From Diplolepis rosae (lineage: Eukaryota > Arthropoda > Insecta > Hymenoptera > Diplolepididae), in NCBI GenBank assembly GCA_030998225.1, contig JAPYXD010000581.1:5467501-5531500 (forward strand): a stretch of 64,000 bases of DNA, in the 5' to 3' direction. The notes below the pieces were generated by a model. It was not told the origin of the DNA and ran no database searches. It saw nothing but the letters and a program-made list of their open reading frames with translations. Position numbers and translations under genes: made by a program. Shown here one piece after another: positions 34,317 to 46,440 of this stretch (positions within the stretch are counted from its first letter, which is position 1; the number at the start of each line of letters is the position of its first letter).

Positions 34317-35360
34317 TGGGATCCGTGGTCGTGACGTCACAGTGACCTCGTAGAACAAGATGTCTGGCGAAGAGTAGGTTAGATCAAGGCGAGACGCCTG
34401 GCTAGAATTACTTTTTTCTTAATTTAAAAAGTTTTTTTGAAAAAATGAGAGTTTCATTGAATGAATTATGTCAATTCACAAAGTCGACACCTTCTTCTCG
34501 AAATTTTATTGAAGGTGAGAGTGTTTTTAATGCTTGGCACGTCATGTTTTGAGGCCGATTGAATGAGCAGCAGGATGTTTGCAAATTATTTATTGCGTTT
34601 TGTATGCAATCCTCTAATTTGAGAAATCATCCTCATGAAATAAAAGGATCAATATCCTCCAATGGCAAAATTATTGACGTAAAGTGCTCTTGCAAAGCTG
34701 GGCTGAGCAAAAAATGTAAACATGCCGTGGTAGCTTTCCTGTTGTTGAGCAGGTTAGTTTTTCATTACTTATCTTTTGGTAATGATATTTAAAACAAATT
34801 GATTTATTTATCAAATATTTTATTCCTAATTTTATAATGTAATCGCCAATAAGACTCACTTAAATGCTTTTAAGTAGACGTAAAAGAAAATATTTCAATA
34901 CTTTCCTCGTTGGAGGTTAGGTTTGATTTGTATTTACTTTTTTGTTCAGGAACTTTTTTTATCATACTCGAATAGATATTTTATAAAGAGAAATAATTAG
35001 TAATAAAATCATTCTATTTCTTCTAATTTATTAATATGATCCACTTTTATTTTTCTGATACCAGGAAAGTGATAAAAACATAATTCAGGTTTTTCACAAG
35101 TTTTTGAACTACAACCAAAAATCGAGCAATATATTTTACTTTTCGAAGGTTTGAGGCGAAATTTAATACCTAACTGAGCTGACTCCATTTTCCCAAAATT
35201 TTTTCAACTACTTTTTTCTTAAAACGCTTAAAATTAAATCAAAATAAATTTTATGCGGTTTGTGTTTACGGTATTTACATTGTATACATGGAAAATGGAC
35301 CTACTCTTATTAATTCAAATTTTTCTCGCGAGATGGCGTATCGCAGGATAACGGATCCCA
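34317..35360 (+). mobile_element. AT-flanked DNA transposon remnant (ISL2EU-like)
   Basis: Short inverted ends TGGGATCCG and CGGATCCCA. The target copy AT lies at 34315-34316 and 35361-35362. The empty site (CTATAGGACAGCC in sense) is preserved at 32.94 kb, which fixes the limits. At 1044 bp it carries one SWIM-finger exon. A two-base AT duplication and a SWIM/YqaJ-type gene fit what I recall of the ISL2EU superfamily. The transposase gene and the nuclease part are missing here. Confidence 0.72.
34445..34751 (+). pseudogene. SWIM zinc-finger exon, one internal stop
   Basis: The frame opens at ATG 34445 and runs to a good splice donor (AGCAG then GTTAGT) at 34752. A TGA at about 34550 interrupts it, where relatives of this protein type, as I recall them, have Cys (VMF, stop, GRLNE). 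The later part reads VCKLFIAFCMQSSNL, NHPHEIKGSI and then VKCSCKAGLSKKCKHAVVAF. That is a SWIM zinc finger with ligands CxC and CxH. In eukaryotic transposon-linked genes this finger precedes a YqaJ-type exonuclease domain. No such domain follows here, so the 3' exons were lost. Confidence 0.8.
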
Positions 35361-35470
35361 ATAGGACAGCCTTCGGGATGTCGACCGGTAATCGAAAGAC
35401 CTGGGCTCGAATCCCAACGCAGTCGAAAGCGTCTTTTTTTCCACAAAAAGATTTTCAAATTCTTTAAATT

Positions 35471-36385
35471 TGAATTCAATTTGCATTTGTTATGATATAA
35501 GAGTTTGAAATTGTAAAAATTTCGAACTCAACTAAATAATTTAAAATTAGTATCTACAATTTGTAGACCTCATTTAGGCAAATAATTGTCCATCTTAACA
35601 TTTTTCACGTATCATATTTTTCGAAATTAAAATGAAAAATATACGTTTCATTAGAAACTATGTCAGAGAAAATTTTTAGATCTTATTGAAACGAATAATT
35701 TTGCAAACCTACGTTTTTTCGTATTTTACATATTATTGTTAAAAAGTTGAATTTTGGATTTTGAATAGTATTTTTTTAAATTAAAAAGAAAAATATACGT
35801 CTTATGAAAAAATCTTGCGGTTCAAACTTGTAGATCTTTATGTAAATGTTAAAATTAGAGATAGATGGGGTAATCATGATACTCATAGTTTTTATGTTAT
35901 TTGATAATAAAGATGGAAAGTGAATTTCGACAGGACAGGAAGTCATCAGTGTTCGCACTTAAGGGATTATACATATTTTCAAATTGTTTAAATTTGAATT
36001 TAATTTGCATTTATTTGCGATATAAGAGTTTGTAATTTTCTACGGGGACACCTGTCGTTAACGTATCCTATCTGATACGTGACTAGTGATTCTCCCATAA
36101 TGTAGGCAGTGGCAGAAAATTCAAACCTAATTAATTAATTTGAAATTATACATATGTTACTACCCAGGAACACTAAAAATGAACCTTTTTTTGGCAATTT
36201 TTGTCTCCAAAACTAGTCAATGGATTAAAATGAAATTTTAAGACTTTATTACACATGTATTAAGGTATATAAAAAAAAATTATTTAAATTTATGATACAA
36301 AATGGCGTTGTGGCACTTGGTAACTTGAACATGTGTTTTTTCTGAGGTGGAAATCGGCGTACAACATAGCAGTCTCCGAACACCA
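35471..36385. repeat. 154-bp family segment, then AT-rich sequence
   Basis: From about 35570 to 35850 two units with TAGATCT at 35677 and 35831 match 15.98-16.22 kb closely. Beyond 35960 the sequence is AT-rich and unassigned. Confidence 0.6.
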
Positions 36386-36614
36386 CACTGAAAAAAATGG
36401 TTAGTAAAACCAACTACTTCGGTTTGTAAAATATGCCTCAGCTATTTTATTAGTTACTACAACAATTCTTTTTGTTGGTGTTACTACCCAAGTTCTTGTG
36501 ATAACAATTGAGATAGTAAAACCAACAAAAAAAATTGTTGTAGTAACTAATAAAATAGCTGAGGCATATTTTACAAACCGAAGTAGTTGGTTTTACTAAC
36601 CATTTTTTTCAGTG
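36386..36614. mobile_element. Near-perfect palindromic MITE, 229 bp
   Basis: CACTGAAAAAAATGGTTAGT at the left and its exact inverse at the right. Arms of about 100 bp run through CAACTACTTCGGTTTGTAAA with almost no mismatch. High arm identity suggests a recent insertion or gene conversion. No coding capacity. Confidence 0.9.
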
Positions 36615-38109
36615 CACCTAGAGCAAAAAAAAAATTTTCGTTAATCTACATTAGTTTTTCTAGGGAAATACTCACGATTATAAATTTTTTTTGTTAAATT
36701 CGCAAATTGGCATCAGTTTGAATTTCTTTTTTCATTTTTTTGGCTAAAAATCGACTTTAAATTGTTTATAAAAATTTAATTATTTATCTATCTTAAAAAT
36801 CGTGTGTACTCCCCTGGATAATCTATCTTAGAAATTACAGCCGTTTAAAGTTTCAAAACGCATTTACTATATGAAATATTCAAAATATCGACTTGCTAAT
36901 TTTTTTTCCTTTATTCTGCTATCCCAACACCATATAACCCCTTCCAAGCATGGATTTTTGCTCTTCTGCTTCTTTTCACTTTCTCAGTTTTTATCAATTG
37001 TTTTTTTTCCACTAATATTCAATTCTTTTGTTAGTCATGTTATAAGCTATGTATATTTATATATACGGATCAAAAATTTTATATGAAAAAAAAATGTTTT
37101 GAACATAATTTTTATCAAAATATGGTGACTTTTTTCAATTCAATTTTTTCCCCCTCAAATCAGAAACTGATAATCTTCATAACAATTTTTCAGTTTTTCA
37201 TTTATACAAAAAACAAATATTTAGTAAACTGATTGACTTTTTCTAATCAATTTTTTTAACCTTCGTTCAGCACTAAAATACCCCCGGAGTGGACTTTTGT
37301 TTTTTTTTTTAATTTGGAAATTAGATTTAACAGAACGTTTTTTGTTTCTCCAAAAAAATGTGATGAATGTGGGTTGATCTCTTATGCCGTGGGACCCTTC
37401 AATTAATATTAGGATCAAGTTCGATCCTGAAATAAAATCTGAAGATTATTGAAATTAGAAATGACTATCCTCCTCAATTAAAAGATAGACTCCTTGTATG
37501 TTGGATTGGCTAGGAATGATTCTGCTATATCGTCCTTTTTCAGCAACGTCCATCATCCGTTTGCTATGAAACGAGGAATTTGCTTTCTCCTCTATTGAAA
37601 ATATCAACTCGTTGTCGAGATCCGGTAGCAGGATTCCCTTGGACCTTTCTATTGTCTTCATACAATTCGATGTATTGCCCCCTAGATCTCCCTTTCTCGA
37701 ATCATCAAATTCCCCTTCACTTCGAACACACAAAACATATGTTGAAAACCTCCCTTTCTCCCACCACCATAATCCACATACAGTGACACCGCGGTCGAGA
37801 ATCCCAACCACCCGATTGGGTGAAAATCCTCCAATGAGGATCACAAGAGCTTACAGCCACCCCTACTTAAAAATAGGAATATGTTTGTATGAGTAGACAC
37901 ACATAGAATTCCATAGTAAGTAAGGGATGAAATTTATGGTTGGCGGTGACGCGCATGTAATGCCGTTAGGGTAGTACAAGTTACAAGCACATTATTTTCT
38001 TGTCATGGGATTAAGTTGGATTATCCTCTAATATTGAAGTGATTGGTTTAGACTGTGGAAAATTGAATGAAGATTATGTTCGTTTTCAAGAATCTTTTTT
38101 TAGTGCACT
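36615..38109. other. Unique sequence, no gene supported
   Basis: AT-rich to 37450. A GC-richer block at 37470-37900 has a 129-codon minus-strand frame and two shorter plus-strand frames. None has motifs or splice context that would favour it. Confidence 0.4.
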
Positions 38110-40180
38110 CTGATGGAAGTTTTAGATATAATTTAGAACCGTGCTATTCTGACACTAATCCATATCTAAATCCGTTTGAATTCGCGAGTCCGCTTCTATC
38201 CCCACGAATCCAAAACAATGTCAATTCGTCTAAATCCTAACATATCCGAAAACAAATCGAGGTATTGCTTCAATTTTTCCATACTCCAATCTCAATCCTG
38301 AATCAATCCGAGGATATTTTTTGTAGCAACTTAATTCGCCTCTTTCCTCACAAGTTAATCAATATATATTCGGCACTAATCCATCTCAGTCCGTTTGTAT
38401 CAGGTGTTTATATAAACCCAAAAGGGATTTAATGTCAATTTGAGGTAAATTTTCCATCCGCTTTAATCCACGCAAATCGAAAACACAATTTTAATCCATC
38501 CGTCCCTAATGTATCCGAGAACAATTCTAGGTAATTGCTTCATTTTGTCCATACTCCAATTTCAATCCTGAATCAATCCGAGGATATTTTTTTAAGCAAC
38601 TCAATTCGCCTCTATCGCCACAAGTCAATCGAAGTATATTCAGCACTAATCCATCTCAGTCCGTTTGTATCAGGTGTTTATATAAACCCAAAAGGGATTT
38701 AATGTCAATTTGAGGTAAATTTTCCATCCGCTTTAATCCACGCAAATCGAAAACACAATTTTAATCCATCCGTCCCTAATGTATCCGAGAACAATTCTAG
38801 GTAATTGCTTCATTTTGTCCATACTCCAATTTCAATCCTGAATCAATCCGAGGATATTTTTTTAAGCAACTCAATTCGCCTCTATCGCCACAAGTCAATC
38901 GAAGTATATTCAGCACTAATCCATCTCAGTCCGTTTGTATCAGGTGTTTATTTGAACCCGGAAGGGATTTAATGTCAACTCGAGGTACATTTTTCAATCC
39001 GCTTTAATCCACACAATTCCAAAACGCAATTTTAATCCATCCGAAACCTAATGTATCCGAAAATAATTCGAGGTTATTGCTTCATTTTGTCCAGCCTCCA
39101 ATCTCAATCCTAAATCAATCCGAGGATATTTTTTGAAGCAACTTAATTCGTCTCTATCCTCAGAAGTAAATCGAAGTAAATTCGGCACTAATCCATCTCA
39201 GTCCGTTTGTATCGGGCGTTTATTTAAGCACGAAAGAGATTTAATGTCCGTTTGATGTACATTTTCAATCCGCTTTAATCCACACAAATCCAAAACACAA
39301 TTTTTATCCATCCGAAACCTAATGTATCCGAAAACAATTCGAGGTAATTGCTTCATTTTGTCCAGCCTCCAATTTCAATCCTTAATCAATCCGAGGATAT
39401 TTTTTGAAGCAACTTAATTCGTCTCTATCCTCAGAAGTAAATCGAAGTAAATTCAGTACTAATCCATCTCAGTCTGTTTGTATCAGGTGTTTATTTAAAC
39501 CCAGAAGGGATTTAATGTCAATTCGAGGTACATTTTCAATCCGCTTTAATCCCCACGAATCCAAAACAATGTCAATTCGTCTGAATCTTAACATATCCGA
39601 AAACAACTCGAGGTAATTGCTTCATTTTGTCCAGCCTCCAATCTCAATCCTAAATCAATCCGAGGATATTTTTTGAAGCAACTCAATTCGCCTCTTTCTT
39701 CACAAGTCAATCAATATATATTCGGCACTAATCCATCTCAGTCCGTTTGTATCAGGTATTTATTTAAACCTGGAAGGGATTGGATGTCAATCCGAGGTAC
39801 ATTCTCAGTCCGTTTCTATCCGGACGAATTTGATACTAATTTATCGTACAATTTCCATGTATCCGAATTGGTATGTAAGCTCAATATTTGGTCCAAATCG
39901 AACCGAAGTCCTCAATGCCAATGTTTACCTCAATCCGTGCTGTCATTTCAAATCTATTTCAAAAGTGTCTGACACCAACTCGAAGTACTATTCCATTCCG
40001 TTTGAATCCATGAATTGACTCGAAATTTCATTCATGTGAATCGGAAGCCTATTTGAAATATCCCTTCAATTGGCCTTCACTCCAAATTCAATCCGAAGAA
40101 GTATTAAGATATTAATCCGAACGAATCCGACATGAATCCGAAGCACTTTTTCAAAGTGACTCAATTCGTTGCTCCCTTTG
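38110..40180. repeat. Satellite array, unit 270 bp
   Basis: AATCCATCTCAGTCCGTTTG (or a close variant) starts at 38378, 38648, 38918, 39190, 39461 and 39730, spaced 269-272 bp. A decayed unit lies on each side. Units are rich in AATCCGA, AATTCG and CGAGG words. Two adjacent monomers (38401-38670 and 38671-38940) look identical. Confidence 0.93.
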
Positions 40181-42334
40181 GAAATCGATGCGGAATGAGA
40201 CGAATAGAATTTTTCAAATTCAAAACTCGTACCAAGGTAGACCAGAACTTTATCCCAGTTTTAGGATTGATAAATAAGGTGATATAAATTTGGTATAAAA
40301 ATAGCAAAAAACTATAATTAATAATTGATTATAAGTGATCAATGAATTGAAGTGATGAAATTGATTGTATGAAACTGAATATAAGATAATAAAGTCATCG
40401 CTTGAGAAGAATGAGTTTAAAAAGTCAGTCCTAATTATTTTTTTGCATGAAATTCTGAGTCAAGGTCATCTGGAAGAAACAGGTCACGCTGATTGCGAGG
40501 AGTGAGTTAGTTCATTCACAAATCTCTTTTTTCAGTCTGTAGTAGTGAATGAGTAGTAACTCTAGATGGCAAGGAAAAAGGGAAGGGAGTTACAACAAGC
40601 TGTGATCGGTAACGTTTGAAATCTCGCAGCCCGGACAATGTTTGGATACGAAAAATTATACGTATCAATTTCGGTGTTAAGGTTAATAAACACACGCGCG
40701 TGACAATAAAACTCACGTACGAAGAAGTGGTTTGGTGTGACCTACCCCACTGAGAATTCTGTCTTAATTCAATACGAGAACCGTAAACCATATAATTATC
40801 ATGAAGCTTCATTTCGTTGCTCGAAAGTCTCTTCAGAGTCAGAATTAGAACTTATAAGAAATTGGATACTGGAAGCAATTTATCAGTCAGTGTCAGATAA
40901 ATATCGTAAAAGGACCTCTTACATTTTCAGAACACCAAGAAAATCTTATTTGGATTCAGTTACCATATTTTCTCTCGAAATGAAAAATTTCTCAATTAGA
41001 GGGAACGCCAGAAAGTGGAATTGTGTTCTTGATTCATATTGTATGAAACATTGCTAAAGAAATCGTTTGTCCATTTCAGATTTAAGGGTATGAATTAAGT
41101 GATAAAAAAATTTTTAGTTTCGCCCAAAATTTTTCTACAGTAGTGAATTTTTTTGGCTGAAAATTTGGGGCACGATGAGTGGCATATTAACGGATGGCTG
41201 TAGACTTTATTTATTTTCAATACCTCTAAAACCGGGAAATGACCTCAAATTTTTTAAATCGCGAAAAAAAACCTTGGAACCCATTACAGTGGGTTGCCAA
41301 ATTATTATATTCACTTTGTTTTTGTTAGCTGCATAAAATCTCCTAATATTGACAATATAATGAGCAATCGTATCTTGTTTATTGCATAAAATTGAGACGA
41401 GAAAAGAATGTAGAGTACTCTTTCTTTGTTTCTATAGAAGTTTGAAACTATTGTGCTAACTGAAAAAGTATAGAATTCATAATTAAAGAGGTTGCCTAGT
41501 GCAGGTACAGCTCAGTAAAAAGGGGCATTACGCAAGGGCATGATAATTGTGGTATGCGGTAATTTGTAAGTTATAAATTCTTTTATGCGTTAGAAATGAA
41601 TAGATAACTATATTTTCACGATCCAACTATATTATTTTCTTGGATTTCTGAAAAAATATATTCCAATGTTTGCTCGGGGCACCGGAGAGTACTTGATGAT
41701 ACCAATGCCTCATACCACAATAATAGATGTAAAGTAACGTAATTGAAAAAATGTCATAAAGAACTAAACTGAATAAAGCATAACCATACGTTCCTTTAGG
41801 AAGGTTCAAAATGTGCTATTTATATGTGCGAGCAAAAAATCATCTAAAACGTTTACAAACATGGGGTGCGTAGCAGCTGCTCTAGTAACATTTTTTTTAT
41901 TAAGGTTACTACAGCATTTATAATAGCTACTGAATCTTTTTGAAAAAAATACTATAGATTTACAAAATATATGTTTATATGTGCTCAAAGTTTCATGAAA
42001 ATATGATCGTTGCTTCTCTACTAAAAAAATTCAAAATGATTCAAAAAGCATGACTTATTACATGCTTTCATAAGAACACATGTAAAAATTAAACACTATT
42101 TTCTCCGTTATTAACTACCTAGGCTACTTGAAATTTCAATGAGTGTTTCTAAACGCAATAATGAAGCATTAGTCCAAGTTTAAGCAAAATCTGTTCGTTA
42201 TGATTTTGGTAGGGAACCTTCTTAAGTTATTTTGGACTGACCTGGAAAATTAGATAAGCTCGCCCTGGAAAACCTGATTATTGTAAAAAAATTTAGAAAG
42301 AAGCTAAAATTCTTCTTTTTATCACTTGACCCAC
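40181..42334. other. AT-rich sequence with weak features
   Basis: 40190-40270 matches the tail of the AATCCG family (CGAATAGAATTTTT, then AACTCGTACCA). A 106-codon plus-strand frame at 40737-41057 has no motif. TTTAAGGGTATGAATTAAG at 41081 may be an eroded end of the GGCCATG TTAA family. The interior near 41110-41220 resembles 58800-58890. Confidence 0.4.
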
Positions 42335-42338
42335 TTAA

Positions 42339-42894
42339 GGTAGTTTGTTCACGAAAATTAGACCTCAGGCAAAAATAGATAATTTTGCTTTCAAGAATAG
42401 CAATATTATTATCGCTTCTAGACAAACTTTTAGAAATGATGCGATTCTAATAAATCACGGTTCATTTTTTTAGGAAAAAGATTCTCTACAACTTGACCGT
42501 TTCTAATTTTTAAAAATGAATTTTTTAATGGCTGAAATTATAAAAAAACAATTTTTCAAAACAAAATTTTTATAAACAAATTGCTGTATTTCATAATAAT
42601 TGATTCAATTTCAAAAATAGGAAACGGTCATGTTGTAGAGAATCTTTTTCCTAAAAATATGAACCGTGATTTATTAGAATCGCATAATTTTTTAAAATTT
42701 GGTAAGAAGCGATAAGAAAATAAGTTTGAACAAAAATAAAATTTATTAATAAAATTATTTTTTTGTGTTTCAAATTTTTTTCATGAAAAATAATCTTTTC
42801 TCTTTCAAATTAGCCCTTCAATAATAATATTGCTATTCTTGAAAGCAAAATTATCTATTTTTGCCTGAAGTCTAATTTTCGTGAACGAACTACT
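42339..42894. mobile_element. TTAA-flanked inverted-repeat element, 556 bp
   Basis: GGTAGTTTGTTCACGAAAAT at the left and its near-inverse at the right, with TTAA at 42335-42338 and 42895-42898. The arms include ATAGATAATTTTGCTTTCAA and AACCGTGATTTATTAGAATC. An extra block of about 100 bp is present in the right arm only (near 42710-42820). Confidence 0.85.
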
Positions 42895-42898
42895 TTAA

Positions 42899-43309
42899 TT
42901 CATGCTTATAAAATAATATAAAACTGAAAATTTGCAAACCCAGAAAATAATGTCATAATCTATGTATGTGCTTACATAACTAGACGAGAGCTCAATTTGC
43001 ATGATTAGCGCCTGTTTATGGATTACAGCTGTGGTGTAGAAAATGTCGATTCACACACATCAGGATACAGGATTCTCACGGTAAATGGCAATTGGAGTCA
43101 ACTCATCTAAATAGTCTAGTGCGTCTATCACCACCCACTATTTATATCGTCAACTGCCACTCTGCAAATGACCTAACATACGCGTTGTTATATCATTCAA
43201 ATTATCCACTTTGTTTTCTTCCTTAATTTCTTCTTTTTCTAATATTTAACTGGATCACAAGAGTGATCCATATATATGAATGCCTAAAATTGAAGTTTAT
43301 TTCTGTAAT
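42899..43309. other. AT-rich sequence, nothing recognised
   Basis: No gene or repeat match found. Confidence 0.4.
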
Positions 43310-43620
43310 TTTTTTTCACAAGATAATAAAATGCAATCATTCCAATTTTTTATATGTTCTTATTGACGTCTTATATTGTATAAAAAAATTTTAAATAGTT
43401 TATTTTACAATGTTTTGTGACTGTTTTTTACTGTCAAAGTGGACATCTAAAAAAAGGCAGGTGACTGGTCATGGCGATTTCAGAAGTTTGGGTTATCTGA
43501 AACACAAACTTCAAAAAGATTATTGTTTTGCAGGTATGTCGCTTTCGTAGGTAGAAGATTTAAACAAGTTAATAGTAAATAACAAAATGTCTGACTGTAA
43601 AAAAAAAATTCCAAAAATCT
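43310..43620 (+). repeat. Dispersed repeat, copy shared with 58.06 kb
   Basis: Shared order: TTTACATATT-like run, AAAGTGGAC followed by CTAAAAAAA, then GATCTGAAAC-like, TTATTGTTTTGCAG or TTGTTGTTCTGTAG, and AACAAAATGTCTGAC or AGAAAATGACGGAC. The copies are diverged but collinear over about 300 bp. Confidence 0.6.
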
Positions 43621-43729
43621 TGATTTTTTTTTTTGTTATTTAAAACTTACTGATTCAGTAAATCTCAGTGCCTATTATCTGAATCTAAAAAGTAATCTGA
43701 ACAATTTTACAAACTGAGGCAATCCATAA

Positions 43730-44560
43730 GTCCCCTTGGGAGTTAATCCGTCGGAATCCGAGGTTCGCTCGAAATTTAATTCGAATTAATTTGAGAAGAG
43801 TTTTAGGTCCCTGATGAAAGTTTCGGATTGGAATTCAATCTAAGCGAATTCAAGTCATTTCGAAATCTGTTTCAAAGCATTCTGAATTATTCCGAATCAA
43901 TCCGAAAAATTTTTTAATCTCGTTCAATACAAATCGGTTGAAATCAATCCGACTCAATTCGAGGCACATTTCTGAATCAATACGGATTGAAAATTCGGTT
44001 TAGATCAAGCCGCGCTTTGGTTGACTCAAATTGAAACCTCGGATTGAATCGGATTAATTTTCAACCGATTTGTATCCAACGAGATTCATTTAGAATCATT
44101 CCAACCTTGAATTGATGCCTATCTTAAATTTGGTTTATGTAAACTTGATTACGGATTGATTCAGATTAAAAACTTTCTTCAAATTTATCTGGACTGAATT
44201 CTCGGGTTGATTTTCAATAGATTTTCGTCGAAGGATATTCAAAACGATTTTCAGATTATTTTGCAAACAGATTTTGGAACAGCTCTGACTCGCTTAAATT
44301 GATATTGAATTCCAATCCGAAACTTCCGCTAAGGGTACCTCTTCTGTCCGCCACAATCCGGGCATCCATTGTAAAATCAATCCGAGTCCTCTAAATTTAA
44401 AATAACTCGCACTGGCACAGAACAGATTTTCGAGTGGGGTGGAAGAAAACGAATAAAATTTTTTAAATTCATAACTTGCACCAGAGTATCCTATGATCTC
44501 AATTCATACAAGAAAGTAATTTCAACTAGAGAAAAATAATTGTTTCTTTTTTAAATCAAT
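43730..44560. repeat. AATCCG-family block with internal inverted repeat
   Basis: Dense in AATCCGA, CGGATTGA and TCAATCCGA. GATTGGAATTCAATCTAAGC at 43835 pairs with TTGAATTCCAATCCGAAAC at 44310. The right part (AACTTCC, ACTGGCACAGAA, ATAACTTGCACCAGAGTATC) is collinear with 49.92-50.13 kb. Confidence 0.75.
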
Positions 44561-44615
44561 CTCAAAACTTTTTGATTTTTGAATTTTAGGAGAGTATAGA
44601 TGTGAGAAGTGTTAA

Positions 44616-45301
44616 GGGGGCAGCCCACCTTTGAGGCCTCCTTTTTCACCATTTTCTTTCTTTCAGAAACTTTTAGTCTAGCATTTCAAGTATTTTACAT
44701 TATGTTGTATGGTTATTGAAGTATAAGAGAAAATTTTTTTGAAAAATTTTGGTGACACCCCGCTGAGTTATGGACGGCCGAATGGTCAACAATTTTTTCC
44801 TTGTCGGCACGATTTCTCATGTTTGGATGATCTGAAACAGTAAATCCATATTTATCCGTAAAGGGGGCATGAATGGTTATCGTCCCTAGCAAAATTGTGA
44901 AAATTCGTTTATAAATAAACAAATAGTGAATTTTTTTTTCCATTTTTCACCCTGTTTTTCAACATAAATGTTGCTACAATATTGTTAATAAACAATTGGC
45001 ATGCATGTCCGTGCTAGGGACGATAGTGAGGTGTTTTATAAACATTTAAAAAAAGTTTAAGCAAATCCGTCTAGTAGTTTTGCCGGAATCATGTCGACAA
45101 GTTGAAAAAATAGTGTAAGTTTAACAGCTGGCCGCTCGACGCGCCAGAAGAGCGTTCAGAGCGCTCCGAAAACTCGTTCTGCCTACTTATGCGATCTTTT
45201 GATGGAAAAGAAGGTTTCTACATGAATTCCAAGGCTTTAAACTGAGTAAAAATTAAAAAAAAAAAATCAAATTTTTGAAAATTGAAAGGTGGGCTGCCCC
45301 C
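44616..45301. mobile_element. TTAA element, twin copy A
   Basis: Ends GGGGGCAGCCCACCTTTGA and inverse AAAGGTGGGCTGCCCCC. TTAA at 44612-44615; the right copy is TCAA (45302-45305). Nearly identical to 47967-48656 apart from a swapped stretch at about 45117-45195. The minus-strand frame at 44713-44943 exists in both copies but has no coding signal. Confidence 0.92.
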
Positions 45302-45305
45302 TCAA

Positions 45306-45799
45306 GGGATCAGAAAAGTTGTAATTGATTTTTAATATAATGAGGTATTATCTGTGTATTTGGTATTTGAAAAAGTCAAGTATTCAGCGTGTTTTGCGAT
45401 TATTCGGTATGACGCGCTGGCGAACGCGCGGGCGAGGAGAGAAAAAAGCTGTAACAATGTGCGAGGCTTCGCGCCGTGAAGCCGTCAATTATGATTAATT
45501 AGAGCGGAGACTGACAGCGGACGCAACGGCTACTTAATGCTCTTTAACTCGCTCTCCAACCCTCCACCCGTTGCTCACTTCCTCCGTCAACGACGACGTC
45601 GTCGACGCATCATCACAAGACTCAATTGAATACATATTCCAATCTAATTTAATATTCCCACTAACTCAATTAATTTTAAATTCCATCTGTTTCTAAATTC
45701 AGCTTTATCCTATATATTTGCATTATTTGAATATGACAAATTTTAATAATTTCTCTCTACAAACTACATTATAAAAAGTTTTGAACTAGAATTCAATCT
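45306..45799. other. GC-richer unique block, no gene
   Basis: 45410-45620 holds GCGAACGCGCGGGCGAGGAG and CGACGACGTCGTCGACG. No frame is supported. Possibly a conserved non-coding island between repeats. Confidence 0.4.
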
Positions 45800-46440
45800 G
45801 AACAAATCAGAGCTATTCCAAAATCTTCTTCTGAACCGAAAAACATTTTAAGTCTCGTTCAATGCAAATTTGTTAAAAACCATTCCGAATGAATCCGACG
45901 TCAAAAAGATTCAGATTGAAAATCTTGGTTTTGGATTCATCGGATTAAGCCGGAATGACTCGGACTGAATCAGATTCATTTTTAACCGATTCACCTTGCA
46001 ATAGATTCAAAACCTTTTTCAAAAAAATCAGAGCTATTCCAAAATCTGCTTCCGAACCGAAAAACGTTTTGAATCTTGTTCAATGTAAATAGGATAAAAA
46101 AGATTCCGAATGAATCCGAGGTTAAAAAGATTCAGAAAGAAAATCTTGGTTTTGGATTTATCGGATTGAACCGGAATGACTCAGACTGAATCAGATTCAT
46201 TTTTAACCGATTCACCTTGCAATAAATTCAAAACCTTTTTAAAAAAAATCAGAGCTATTCCAAAATCTGCTTCCGAACCGAAAAACGTTTTGAATCTAGT
46301 TCAATGTAAATAGAATTAAAAAAATTCCGAATGAATCCGAGGTTAAAAAGATTCAGAAGGAAAATCTTGGTTTTGGATTCATCGGATTGAACCGGAATGA
46401 CTCGGACTGAATCAGATTCATTTTAACCAATTTTATTTTA
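45800..46440. repeat. Tandem array, unit 221 bp, three copies
   Basis: AGCTATTCCAAAATCT starts at 45811, 46032 and 46253. Each unit includes GAACCGAAAAACGTTTTGAA and CGGATTGAACCGGAATGACT. The words belong to the AATCCG family. Confidence 0.92.

Larger units (their letters stand above)
34252..35470 (+). repeat. tRNA-like SINE copy, split by an insertion
   Basis: 34252-34316 gives a CACTGAGAAAAATGATTG lead and AACATCTAGATATTAAGG. After the insertion it resumes AGGACAGCCTTCGGGATG. Next comes a tRNA-like block: a TCGA/TCGA stem with a 7-base loop, then GGCTCGAATCC at 35404-35414, a near-perfect pol III B box, within a TGGG/CCCA stem. The 58416 copy shares this block. It is not a functional tRNA gene because the acceptor stem is absent. 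Confidence 0.65.

Noticed and set aside
37455..37896. 129-codon minus-strand frame
   Set aside because: Opposed by two plus-strand frames in the same island; no motif or splice site to favour it.
40737..41057. 106-codon plus-strand frame
   Set aside because: No motif and a partly overlapping opposite frame; left as unassigned.
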